A stretch of DNA of 64,000 nt from Nocardioides sp. Lineage in GTDB: Bacteria; Actinomycetota; Actinomycetes; Propionibacteriales; Nocardioidaceae. A program made the translations under genes and the position numbers. The DNA lies in the NCBI RefSeq assembly GCF_030150155.1, contig NZ_JASLGR010000030.1, forward strand, positions 1-64,000, in the 5' to 3' direction. The notes below the pieces were generated by a model. It did no database searches. It worked only from the letters and a program-made list of their open reading frames with translations, and was not told where the DNA came from. Of this stretch, positions 42,982-50,674 are shown one piece after another. Within the stretch, counting starts at the first letter, position 1. Every line of letters begins with the position of its first letter.

Positions 42982-44181
42982 TCAGGGCTGCAGGCCCTGC
43001 GCGACCAGCGCGGTGAACGGGTCCACCGGGTCGCCACCACCGGGGCGGACCTCGAGGTGGAGGTGCGGGCCGGTGACGTGGCCGGTCGCGCCGACGTAGC
43101 CGATCACCTGGCCGACGTGGACGTACTCGCCCGGGCTCACCCCGAAGCGGACCTGGTGGCAGTACCAGAGCTCGGTGCCGTCATCGAGCGTGATCACGGT
43201 GCGGTTGCCGTAGGCGCCGCTGTACTGCGCCGAGCTGACCGTGCCGTTGGCGACCGCGTGGATCGGCGTGCCGACCGGCGCGGCGAAGTCGAGGCCGGTG
43301 TGGCGGTTCGCCCACAGGCCCGAGTCGCCGAAGCGGGCGGTCAGCCGGTAGACGCCGTGCGCCATCGGCAGCTGCCACTGGTTGGCCTTGCGCTTGTCGG
43401 ACTGGACCTGCGCGGCGGCCTGGAGCTTGGTGAGGGCCTTCGCCATCGCCGCGGCGGTCGTGTCGGCGTCCTCGGTGCGGTTGTCGCTGCGGCTCAGGCT
43501 GGCCTCGCGGGCGCTGCCCACGACGGCGACGGCCGAGGTGCCCGACAGGGCGCCGGCCTGGTGCAGCGGGCCGGCGGAGACGTTGACCAGGTCGGTGCGA
43601 CCCGACGTGACGGCACCGAGACCCGCGACGGCGAGGACGGCGACGCCGACCAGGCTGGGCAGGGACGGGATCCGCTTGATCACCGACGGCTTGGCGTCGG
43701 GACCGGCGCGGCGCTTGCCGGCCTTGGCGATCGGCAGCGCGGTGGTGGTGTCGTAGGAGAGGTCGGTGCCCGACGGACCGAAGACCATGTCGTCGGTGAT
43801 CTTGGGCAGCGAGCCGGTGAAGTCCTCGGTCAGTGCGTAGGGGAGCGCGCCGGTGTCCTCGGGGGACTCCGCAGCGAACAGCTCCCAGCCGACGGGCTGG
43901 CGCGGCTCGGGCATCCCGGCCAGGGCCAGTGCGGCCTCGGCACGGGCGAGCGGGGACTCGACCTCGAGCGGCGCGGCGGGCGCCGGGACGACCGCAGCAG
44001 TCGGCACGGGGGCCGCCTCACTACGGATCGCGCGGCGGCCGACGTACGGCGTCACGGGGGCGCTGACGTCGAGCGCGAGCTCTCCGGTCTCAGCAGAGCG
44101 TCGGGCGCGTTTGCCGGCGTTCGGGGTCACCGAGGCATGGCTCGGTTGATCGACGGCCGCATTGGCCCGGTGGGATCCCAC
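42982..44181 (-). CDS. Membrane-anchored M23 (LytM) metallopeptidase
   Basis: This probable cell-wall endopeptidase or LytM-type activator has 399 residues. A cytosolic Ala/Glu/Pro-rich region (1–165), one membrane helix near 170–190 (PSLVGVAVLAVAGLGAV), a short helical stalk and the C-terminal M23 domain (about 285–399) are visible. Zinc ligands are present in HTGLDFAAP and HLHLEVRP, plus GYVGATGHVTGPH. All active-site motifs are intact, so it is probably an active enzyme. It is the counterpart of the mycobacterial gene between uvrD1 and sucC. GTG start at 44181. Confidence 0.9.
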   Translation of the reverse strand: MGSHRANAAVDQPSHASVTPNAGKRARRSAETGELALDVSAPVTPYVGRRAIRSEAAPVPTAAVVPAPAAPLEVESPLARAEAALALAGMPEPRQPVGWELFAAESPEDTGALPYALTEDFTGSLPKITDDMVFGPSGTDLSYDTTTALPIAKAGKRRAGPDAKPSVIKRIPSLPSLVGVAVLAVAGLGAVTSGRTDLVNVSAGPLHQAGALSGTSAVAVVGSAREASLSRSDNRTEDADTTAAAMAKALTKLQAAAQVQSDKRKANQWQLPMAHGVYRLTARFGDSGLWANRHTGLDFAAPVGTPIHAVANGTVSSAQYSGAYGNRTVITLDDGTELWYCHQVRFGVSPGEYVHVGQVIGYVGATGHVTGPHLHLEVRPGGGDPVDPFTALVAQGLQP

Positions 44182-44475
44182 AGTTCACATCTCCGCTGCT
44201 CGGGTTCAGACGGCGAGAACCGACCTTAGCCGACGGGTCCCAGCGGCTGTAAATCGTTCTGCCGGGTAAATGTGGGTGCAGATGGACAAATTTGGGGAGA
44301 AACGGACCGAACGGGGCTGGTTCGCACGCCGATGGGCTAGGCGAACCGGGACGTGGCGTACGTCACGCTGTGGGACCTGGATGGTTACAGGAGGCCTTGA
44401 CAGGTCTAGAGTCGCGGGGGGCCAAACGAGGTCATCGTTCGGCTCGCCGACTTACTCAACAGAAGTGGTGGATCC
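44182..44475. other. Divergent intergenic region between the M23 gene and sucC
   Basis: This 294-base stretch holds no gene. On the M23 sense strand CCGCTG and CAGCGG enclose about 45 bases ending GAACCCGAGCAGCGG, so a structured leader is possible. On the sucC side, TAGAGT at 44407–44412 could be a -10, giving a leader of nearly 60 bases. Nothing firmer was seen. Confidence 0.5.
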
Positions 44476-45642
44476 GTGGATCTGATGGAGTACCAGGCGA
44501 AGCAGCTCTTCGCCAAGCATGGTGTGGCTACCACCCTCGGCGTTGTCGTGGAGACCGCTGAGGACGCGAAGGCCGCTGCCGAAAAGATCGGCGGCGTGAC
44601 CGTCATCAAGGCTCAGGTCAAGGCCGGTGGCCGTGGCAAGGCCGGTGGCGTCAAGCTCGCCAAGACCCCCGACGAGGCGTTCGAGTACGCCACGAACATC
44701 CTTGGCATGGAGATCAAGGGCCTCACGGTCAACCGTGTCCTGGTCACGCCGGCCACCCCGCCGGAGGAGGAGTACTACTTCTCGTTCCTGCTCGACCGCT
44801 CGAACCGCCAGTACCTGTGCATCGCATCGGTCGAGGGTGGCGTCGAGATCGAGGAGGTCGCCAAGACCAACCCCGACGCCGTCAAGCAGATCGGCATCGA
44901 CCCGGGCAAGGGCGTCGACGAGGCCAAGGCCCGTGAGATCGCCACCGAGGCGAAGTTCCCCGAGGCTGTGTTCGAGCAGGCCGTGGAGATGATCCAGGCC
45001 CTCTACACCGTCTTCGTCGAAGAGGACGCGACCCTCGTCGAGGTCAACCCGCTCGCTCGCCTCGCCGGCGACAAGCTGGAGGCTCTCGACGGCAAGGTCT
45101 CCCTCGACGAGAACGCCTCGGAGGTGCGTCACCCCGAGCACGCCGAGTTCGAGATCCGCGAGGAGGCCGACCCGCTTGAGGCGAAGGCCAAGGACCTCGG
45201 TCTGAACTACGTCAAGCTCGACGGCCAGGTCGGCATCATCGGTAACGGTGCTGGTCTCGTCATGTCGACGCTCGACGTCGTCGCCTACGCCGGTGAGAAC
45301 CACGGCGGCGTCAAGCCCGCCAACTTCCTCGACATCGGTGGCGGCGCCAACGCCCAGGTGATGGCCAACGGCCTCGACGTGATCCTCAACGACCCGCAGG
45401 TCAAGAGCGTCTTCGTCAACGTCTTCGGTGGCATCACCGCGTGTGACGAGGTCGCCAAGGGCATCGTCGGCGCGCTCGAGCTTCTCGGCGACGCGGCCAC
45501 CAAGCCGCTCGTGGTCCGCCTCGACGGCAACAACGTCGAGCTCGGCCGCCAGATCCTCAACGACGCCAACCACCCGCTCGTCACGGTTGTCGACACCATG
45601 GACGGCGGTGCCGACAAGGCCGCCGAGCTGGCGAACGCCTGA
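44476..45642 (+). CDS. sucC: Succinyl-CoA synthetase, beta subunit
   Basis: With SucD it interconverts succinyl-CoA and succinate with nucleotide triphosphate formation in the TCA cycle. The 388-residue ATP-grasp protein starts MDLMEYQAKQLFAKHGV. It contains KAQVKAGGRGKAGGVKLA, the CoA/phosphohistidine-contacting NGAGLVMSTLDVVAYAGE and GGGANAQVMANGLDVIL. GTG 44476 aligns with family N-termini; ATG at 44485 would cut three residues. sucD follows after 17 bases. Confidence 0.97.
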   Translation: MDLMEYQAKQLFAKHGVATTLGVVVETAEDAKAAAEKIGGVTVIKAQVKAGGRGKAGGVKLAKTPDEAFEYATNILGMEIKGLTVNRVLVTPATPPEEEYYFSFLLDRSNRQYLCIASVEGGVEIEEVAKTNPDAVKQIGIDPGKGVDEAKAREIATEAKFPEAVFEQAVEMIQALYTVFVEEDATLVEVNPLARLAGDKLEALDGKVSLDENASEVRHPEHAEFEIREEADPLEAKAKDLGLNYVKLDGQVGIIGNGAGLVMSTLDVVAYAGENHGGVKPANFLDIGGGANAQVMANGLDVILNDPQVKSVFVNVFGGITACDEVAKGIVGALELLGDAATKPLVVRLDGNNVELGRQILNDANHPLVTVVDTMDGGADKAAELANA

Positions 45643-45659
45643 GACGGGGAGAGAGAAAC

Positions 45660-46556
45660 ATGAGCATCTACCTCAACAAGGACAGCAAGGTCATCGTCCA
45701 GGGCATCACCGGCGGCATGGGTGCCAAGCACACCGCCCTGATGCTCGACTCCGGCGCTCAGATCGTCGGCGGTGTCAACGCTCGTAAGGCCGGCACCACG
45801 GTTACGCACAAGGACGCCAACGGCGCCGACGTCGAGCTGCCGGTCTTCGGCACCGTCGCCGAGGCGATGGCTGCCACCGGCGCCAACGTGTCGGTCCTCT
45901 TCGTCCCGCCGGCCTTCACCAAGGCCGCCGCGATCGAGGCCATCGACGCCGAGATGCCGCTGATCGTCGTCATCACCGAGGGCGTTCCGGTCCAGGACAC
46001 CGCCGAAGTCTGGAGCTACCTCCAGGGCAAGTCCACCCGGATGATCGGCCCGAACTGCCCCGGCATCATCACCCCGGGCGAGTCGCTGGCCGGCATCACG
46101 CCGCACACCATCGCGGGCAAGGGCCCGATCGGTCTTGTCTCCAAGTCCGGCACCCTGACCTACCAGATGATGTACGAGCTGCGTGACTTCGGCTTCTCGA
46201 CCGCCATCGGCATCGGCGGCGACCCGATCGTGGGCACCACCCACATCGACGCCCTCCAGGCGTTCCAGGACGACCCGGAGACCAAGGCCATCGTGATGAT
46301 CGGTGAGATCGGTGGTGACGCTGAGGAGCGTGCCGCCGCCTACATCGCCGAGCACATCACCAAGCCGGTCGTCGGCTACGTCGCGGGCTTCACCGCCCCC
46401 GAGGGTAAGACGATGGGTCACGCCGGCGCGATCGTGTCCGGCTCGGCCGGCACCGCCGCCGCCAAGAAGGAGGCCCTCGAGGCCGTGGGCGTGAAGGTCG
46501 GCAAGACGCCGTCCGAGACCGCCGCCCTGATGCGGGAGATCATGCAGGGCCTCTGA
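45660..46556 (+). CDS. sucD: Succinyl-CoA synthetase, alpha subunit
   Basis: This 298-residue CoA-binding partner of SucC has the N-terminal Rossmann CoA-binding part VIVQGITGGMGAKHTALML, the GPNCPGIITPGE segment and the phosphorylated histidine in GHAGAIVSG near residue 254. GGAGAGA gives a ribosome site for the ATG at 45660. The operon ends with a strong GC-rich hairpin followed immediately by a 22-bp repeat array. Confidence 0.97.
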   Translation: MSIYLNKDSKVIVQGITGGMGAKHTALMLDSGAQIVGGVNARKAGTTVTHKDANGADVELPVFGTVAEAMAATGANVSVLFVPPAFTKAAAIEAIDAEMPLIVVITEGVPVQDTAEVWSYLQGKSTRMIGPNCPGIITPGESLAGITPHTIAGKGPIGLVSKSGTLTYQMMYELRDFGFSTAIGIGGDPIVGTTHIDALQAFQDDPETKAIVMIGEIGGDAEERAAAYIAEHITKPVVGYVAGFTAPEGKTMGHAGAIVSGSAGTAAAKKEALEAVGVKVGKTPSETAALMREIMQGL

Positions 46557-46600
46557 GCCTGCTGATCCAGCCTCCCGAGGCTGACCAAGCACCACACGTA

Positions 46601-46630
46601 CGCCCCGCCCGGTTTCGACCGGGCGGGGCG
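46601..46630 (+). terminator. Terminator of sucCD
   Basis: CGCCCCGCCCGGT pairs perfectly with ACCGGGCGGGGCG around a TTCG tetraloop, followed by TTCGCGTT. Confidence 0.92.
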
Positions 46631-46638
46631 TTCGCGTT

Positions 46639-46792
46639 GGTGGTGAAACCGGAAGTCGGGGGTGGTGAACCCGGATCTGGGCGGTGGTGAAACCGGAAGT
46701 CGGGGGTGGTGAACCCGGATCTGGGCGGTGGTGAACCCGGATCTCGCGCGTGGTGAACCCGGAAGTCGGTGGTGGTGAACCCGGAAGTGGGC
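46639..46792 (+). repeat. 22-bp tandem repeat array, seven units
   Basis: Units start at 46639, 46661, 46683, 46705, 46727, 46749 and 46771. The core GGTGGTGAAMCCGGA is followed by AGTCG, TCTGG, AGTCG, TCTGG, TCTCG, AGTCG and AGTGG in turn. It lies directly behind the sucCD terminator, and its last base touches the stop codon of the convergent sigma-factor-like gene. Confidence 0.95.
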
Positions 46793-48618
46793 TAGGAGAG
46801 GGCCGCGAGCCGGTCGGCGGCCCGGTGGGTCAGGTCCACGAAGTCGCTGGTCGCGATGGTGTGGGTGCCGTCGGGCACGAAGCCGACCTGGGCGATGTGG
46901 GAGCCGACCCGGGTCAGACCCATCAGGTACGTCACGGACCGGTTGTCGGAGATCTCCGCGGTCACCCGCCACACGGCCAGGTCGCGCTGCTTGGTCGAGG
47001 TGGACTCCAGCTGCTGTACCTCGGTGCCGAGGTCGGTGCGCGGGCAGGCGGCCAGCTTGGAGCGGACGACCTTGATCAGACCGGCGGCCGCCGACGGGTT
47101 CGCCCAGGTGCCGATCGACTCGGTGAGGCCGAACTGTGCGGGCAGCGAGGTGGCGGCCGGGATCACGAAGGACCGGGTCAGGCCGTTCTTGATCCCCTTG
47201 GTGCTGAAGTCGAGGCTGTCGCACCGGGTCGCGGCGAGGTTGGTCTTTGCCGCGACCGGGTCGGTGCCGTCCCAGGGCTGGTTGACCCCGGCCACCGGCG
47301 GCAGGTCGACGGTGCTGAGCATCGCCGGGTGCTTGCCGACCGGGATCGGGGCGATGTCGGCGGTGGTCGCCTTGCCGGCACACTTGCCGGCCTGCGGCAG
47401 GGCGCACAGCTTGGTCACCGCGAGGCTGAGCAGGTCGGTGTTCTGCCCGACGGCCTTCGGGGCGGTGCGCGGCTGGGCCGTCACGATCGTGGTGGTGAGG
47501 ATGCCGGTGCGGGCGACGCTGGCCACGATGGTGCGGCCCTGGTCCTCCCAGTCACGCAGCACGACCAGGGTCGCCTCGTCGCCGACGTTCCCGATCGACT
47601 GGGTGGAGATCAGCTGCACCCGGGAGTCGCTGCAGCCGGCGTACCAGGCCAGCGACGACGCCCGGGCGGCGTGGGCCTGGGTGGCGTTGCCCGAGACCTC
47701 GACGGCCTGACCCACGGTGCGGCCGTCGGAGGCCGACAGCGTGCGCATCAGGGTCGCCTGGGCGGTCCGGTCGGCGAAGCGTGCCTGCTGGCACGGCAGC
47801 ACCAGACCGTCGCCGCTGGTGTTGTCCGAGGTCTGCTCGGTGGACCACTGGCCGGTTAGCTCGTTGGTGACGATGCCCTCGCTGAGCAGGTTCTGCGTCC
47901 GCAGCGGGTACGACGTCTTCGGGGCGGCCGACGTGGGGGAGTGCAGCGCGAGGGTGTGCAGGCTCGGGTGCGAGCCCGAGGAGTCGGTCGCGATCGCGCC
48001 GGCGCCGACGAAGGCCGCCACGGCGACCGTCGCACCGATAGCGGTGTGGATCCGGCGTCGACCGGTGCCGGCCCGGGTGATGATCGAGGTCCGCGGCCAG
48101 CGGACCTCGCGCAGTTCGGCGGCCATCGGCTCGAAGACCCGCAGCACGTCGGTGGCGGCGACGTCGCGGGCGATGGCGAACTTGGTGGTGGCGGTCTGGA
48201 GCTCGGCCTCGGCCCGGGCGAAGGGGAGACCGACCTCGCGGGCGATGTCGTCCAGCGGCAGCGTGGTGAGGTGGGCCAGGAGCAGGATGCGGCGCTGGGT
48301 CAGGGAGAGCTTCGCCAGGGCGCTCAGGGTGGCGCGGATGCCCTCGTCGAAGCCGCGCTCGCGGTGGAACGGGCGGGCGGTGGCGCGCCGCAGCGCGTGC
48401 CGCCAGGCCACCGGGCGGACGTAGGACTGCGGGTCCTCCAGCAGGCTGACCTTGCGCCAGTGGTGCCAGGCGACGATCAGGCTGTCGCGCACCGCCTTCT
48501 GGGCGGCGGGCAGGTCACCGGTGAGCGCCCACGTCTGCAGCAGCAAGCGCCCTCGGACGTCGTGGTAGAACGTCTCGAAGGTCGCAGCGTCGGCGGTGGT
48601 CGATGTGGCAGTCCTCAT
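46792..48618 (-). CDS. Membrane-anchored ECF sigma-factor-like protein with extracytoplasmic sensor region
   Basis: This 608-residue fusion has a SigE-family-like sigma region at about residues 10–160: a sigma-2-like FETFYHDVRGRLLLQTWALTGD and a sigma-4-like SLTQRRILLLAHLTTLPLDDIAREVGLPFARAE. A single membrane helix follows (about 190–210, TAIGATVAVAAFVGAGAIA), then some 390 outside residues with several cysteines, organised as two similar lobes reminiscent of PknH-sensor/LpqN-like domains (weak). ATG 48618 is preferred to the upstream GTG. It may be an ECF factor held at the membrane until a signal arrives, or a degenerate sigma domain used as a scaffold. No anti-sigma gene is adjacent. Confidence 0.7.
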   Translation of the reverse strand: MRTATSTTADAATFETFYHDVRGRLLLQTWALTGDLPAAQKAVRDSLIVAWHHWRKVSLLEDPQSYVRPVAWRHALRRATARPFHRERGFDEGIRATLSALAKLSLTQRRILLLAHLTTLPLDDIAREVGLPFARAEAELQTATTKFAIARDVAATDVLRVFEPMAAELREVRWPRTSIITRAGTGRRRIHTAIGATVAVAAFVGAGAIATDSSGSHPSLHTLALHSPTSAAPKTSYPLRTQNLLSEGIVTNELTGQWSTEQTSDNTSGDGLVLPCQQARFADRTAQATLMRTLSASDGRTVGQAVEVSGNATQAHAARASSLAWYAGCSDSRVQLISTQSIGNVGDEATLVVLRDWEDQGRTIVASVARTGILTTTIVTAQPRTAPKAVGQNTDLLSLAVTKLCALPQAGKCAGKATTADIAPIPVGKHPAMLSTVDLPPVAGVNQPWDGTDPVAAKTNLAATRCDSLDFSTKGIKNGLTRSFVIPAATSLPAQFGLTESIGTWANPSAAAGLIKVVRSKLAACPRTDLGTEVQQLESTSTKQRDLAVWRVTAEISDNRSVTYLMGLTRVGSHIAQVGFVPDGTHTIATSDFVDLTHRAADRLAALS

Positions 48619-48672
48619 GAGCAAGGACACCGTACCCGGCGTGCCGTCGTCCGCATCAGCCGACGACAAGGT

Positions 48673-48686
48673 GATGATGGGGGAGA
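48673..48686 (+). promoter_or_regulatory. -10 element of perM
   Basis: GATGAT (48673–48678), seven bases, then ATG 48686. The divergent sigma-like gene starts 67 bases to the left with TACGGT as its probable -10. Confidence 0.4.
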
Positions 48687-49939
48687 TGACTTCGCTGCTC
48701 CCTCATCTCGGCCCGCAGGCCCGTGGCTCCGAGGAGATCATGGCCGACCTGCGGCACCGGCGACCGCTGGTGCTGGTGGCGACCCTCGGCGGCGTACTGG
48801 CTGCTCTGGGTGCGCTGGTAGTGCTGTGCGCCCTGGTGCTGGTGGGCTGGTTCCTGACCGACTCGGGCTCGCACGGCACGCCCGGCGACGCCGTCCAGAT
48901 CGGCTCGGTCGCCTGGCTCGTCGCGCACGGCTCCGGGGTGCACGCCTCGGGCAGCCTGATCACGATGGTGCCGCTCGGCCTCGTCGGCCTGGTCGGCTGC
49001 TCGCTGTGGCGCTCGGGGGTGCGCGTCGGTGACGCGATCTCCGACCACGGCCCCGACGCCGATCGTCTCGCCGACGGGGAGCGGGACTGGACCGTCCCGA
49101 TCGGCGCCGGTCTGTTCACGGTCGGCTACGCGCTGACCGTCACCATCGTGGGCACCCTGACCTCGACCACCGCGCTCGGGATCGACGTCGCCGGCGCCAC
49201 GATGTGGGCCGTCGTGCTCGCTGCCGTGGTCGGTGGCCTGGGGATCAGCGTCGGCTCCGGTCGCGCGGCGATCTGGGCGATGGCGGTCCCCGGCACGATC
49301 CGGGTCGCGGCCCTGATCGCCTGGAAGGTGGTGCTGACCTGGCTGGCCGTGTGCACGGTCGCCGTGGTCGCAGCCCTCCTGCTCGACTTCTCCACCGCCG
49401 CGAACCTGATGGACCAGCTCGGCACCAGCGGCAGCCAGGGCCTGGTCTACGTCCTGGCGATGCTGCTGATCGTGCCCAACGCGGTCATCTTCGGCGGTGC
49501 GTTCCTGCTCGGTCCCGGCTTCACCGTCGGCACCGGCACCCTGGTCGCCCCCAGCGGCGTCGTCCTCGGACCGCTGCCGATGGTGCCGCTGCTCGCGGCG
49601 CTGCCCGACGCCGGACCGCAGCCGGCCTGGATGGCGTGGCTCGTCCTCGTCCCGGCCCTGGTCGCCGCCGCGGTGGTGGCCCGAGTGCAGCGCCAGCACC
49701 CCACCACGGTCTGGACCGAGGGGCTGATCCGCGGCCTGGCCGGCGGGGTCGGCGCGGGCCTGCTGTTCGGCATCCTGGCGCACTGGTCCGGTGGCGCCGT
49801 CGGACCTGGCCGGATGGTCGCCGTCGCTCCGCACGCGATGGACGCGACGGTCAAGGCGGTCACCACGATGGGCATCGGCGGGATGGTCGGTGGCCTGGCG
49901 ATGACCTGGTGGCAGCGGCGTGCCGCGTCGGCCCGGTAG
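48686..49939 (+). CDS. perM: DUF6350 membrane protein, PerM-like
   Basis: This 417-residue polytopic protein has about ten or eleven helices (LVLVATLGGVLAALGALVVLC; GLFTVGYALTVTIVG; AALIAWKVVLTWLAVCTVAVV; VYVLAMLLIVPNAVIFGGAFLLG). The segment GPGFTVGTGTLVAPSGVVLGPLP is typical of the DUF6350/PerM family, linked in mycobacteria to FtsB stability and division under stress. It stands before purN–purH as in mycobacteria, which supports the assignment. ATG 48686 is chosen by its -10; upstream in-frame starts overlap the divergent gene. Its TAG stop is part of the purN -10 hexamer. Confidence 0.8.
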   Translation: MTSLLPHLGPQARGSEEIMADLRHRRPLVLVATLGGVLAALGALVVLCALVLVGWFLTDSGSHGTPGDAVQIGSVAWLVAHGSGVHASGSLITMVPLGLVGLVGCSLWRSGVRVGDAISDHGPDADRLADGERDWTVPIGAGLFTVGYALTVTIVGTLTSTTALGIDVAGATMWAVVLAAVVGGLGISVGSGRAAIWAMAVPGTIRVAALIAWKVVLTWLAVCTVAVVAALLLDFSTAANLMDQLGTSGSQGLVYVLAMLLIVPNAVIFGGAFLLGPGFTVGTGTLVAPSGVVLGPLPMVPLLAALPDAGPQPAWMAWLVLVPALVAAAVVARVQRQHPTTVWTEGLIRGLAGGVGAGLLFGILAHWSGGAVGPGRMVAVAPHAMDATVKAVTTMGIGGMVGGLAMTWWQRRAASAR

Positions 49940-49951
49940 GGTCCCGCCTCG
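49937..49951 (+). promoter_or_regulatory. purN -10 element overlapping the perM stop codon
   Basis: TAGGGT (49937–49942) begins with the perM stop TAG and ends eight bases before the purN GTG, predicting a leaderless or near-leaderless purN mRNA. Confidence 0.5.
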
Positions 49952-50556
49952 TGCGTGTTGTCGTCCTCGTCTCCGGGACCGGTTCCAATCTCCAGGCTCT
50001 GCTCGATGCGAGTGCCGACCCCGGCTACGGCGTCGAGATCGTCGCGGTCGGTGCCGATCGTGACCAGATCCTCGGTCTGGAGCGGGCCGAGGCGGCCGGG
50101 GTGCCGACCTTCGTCACCCGGCTGGGCGACTTCGAGAGCCGCGAGGACTGGGACGCGGCGCTGAGCGCTGCGGTGGCGTCGTACGAGCCTGACCTGGTCG
50201 TCCTGGCGGGGTTCATGAAGCTCGTCGGGGCGTCCTTCCTGGCGGCGTACGGCGGAATGACGCTCAACACCCATCCGGCGCTCTCGCCGAGCTTCCCCGG
50301 CACCCGCGGCCCGGCCGACGCCCTGGAGTACGGCGTCAAGATCACCGGTGCGACGCTCTTCGTCGTCGACGCGGGGGTCGATACCGGGGTGATCCTGGCG
50401 CAGACCGCCGTGCCGGTCGCCGAGGACGACGACGTGGCCAGCCTGCACGAGCGGATCAAGGTCGCCGAGCGCACGATGCTGGTCGACACCGTCGGCCGGG
50501 TGGCCCGCGAGGGGTTCACCGTCGAGGGTCGGCGGGTTCGCTTCGGTCAGGGCTGA
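49951..50556 (+). CDS. purN: Phosphoribosylglycinamide formyltransferase (GAR transformylase)
   Basis: It transfers a formyl group from 10-formyl-THF to GAR in purine synthesis. The 201-residue length is standard. N-terminal VVLVSGTGSNLQALLDA binds the phosphoribosyl group. The catalytic Asn and His are in LNTHPALSPSFPG and the Asp in VDAGVDTG. GTG at 49951 fits the family start exactly. The next gene, purH, has its own promoter and a ZTP riboswitch in the 118-base gap, so the two formyl-transfer steps are separately tuned. Confidence 0.97.
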   Translation: MRVVVLVSGTGSNLQALLDASADPGYGVEIVAVGADRDQILGLERAEAAGVPTFVTRLGDFESREDWDAALSAAVASYEPDLVVLAGFMKLVGASFLAAYGGMTLNTHPALSPSFPGTRGPADALEYGVKITGATLFVVDAGVDTGVILAQTAVPVAEDDDVASLHERIKVAERTMLVDTVGRVAREGFTVEGRRVRFGQG

Positions 50557-50561
50557 GCGCC

Positions 50562-50567
50562 TAAACT
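50562..50567 (+). promoter_or_regulatory. -10 element upstream of the purH riboswitch
   Basis: TAAACT, six bases after the purN stop codon. A start about seven bases downstream would make the 5' end of the mRNA coincide with the 5' end of the riboswitch. Confidence 0.55.
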
Positions 50568-50570
50568 GAG

Positions 50571-50645
50571 GTCAACCACGACTGGCGCGGGTGGGTCACC
50601 ACCAGGGAGTGGCGTGAGTTGGCATCGTCCGCCTGGGTGCCCCCT
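50571..50645 (+). ncRNA. ZTP (pfl) riboswitch controlling purH
   Basis: The stretch matches the pfl motif: a 5' CCACGACTGGCG, GGGTGGG and ACCACCAGGGAGTGGC, then after a short variable stem the conserved CCGCCTGGGTGCC. ZTP/ZMP riboswitches sense accumulating AICAR nucleotides when 10-formyl-THF is low and turn on folate and purine genes. purH, immediately downstream, encodes the enzyme that consumes ZMP with 10-formyl-THF, a classic target. Confidence 0.92.
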
Positions 50646-50665
50646 CGTCGAGTTCACGACTGAGG
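50643..50665 (+). promoter_or_regulatory. Possible anti-Shine-Dalgarno hairpin of purH
   Basis: CCTCGTCG (50643–50650) can pair with CGAC-T-GAGG (50657–50665), burying part of the purH GAGGAG ribosome site (50662–50667). The left arm touches the 3' end of the riboswitch core, so ligand binding could release the site. Confidence 0.5.
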
Positions 50666-50674
50666 AGATGCGGC

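Noticed and set aside
44182..44300. c-di-AMP (ydaO) riboswitch in the leader of the M23 peptidase gene
   Set aside because: M23 genes in actinobacteria often have one, and GAACCCG plus a possible closing stem were noticed, but the other conserved segments of the motif are missing and the leader is short.
48596..48685. Upstream starts of perM overlapping the divergent sigma-like gene
   Set aside because: They would overlap the opposite start codon, leave no promoter space and add residues before the first hydrophilic segment; ATG 48686 has a proper -10.
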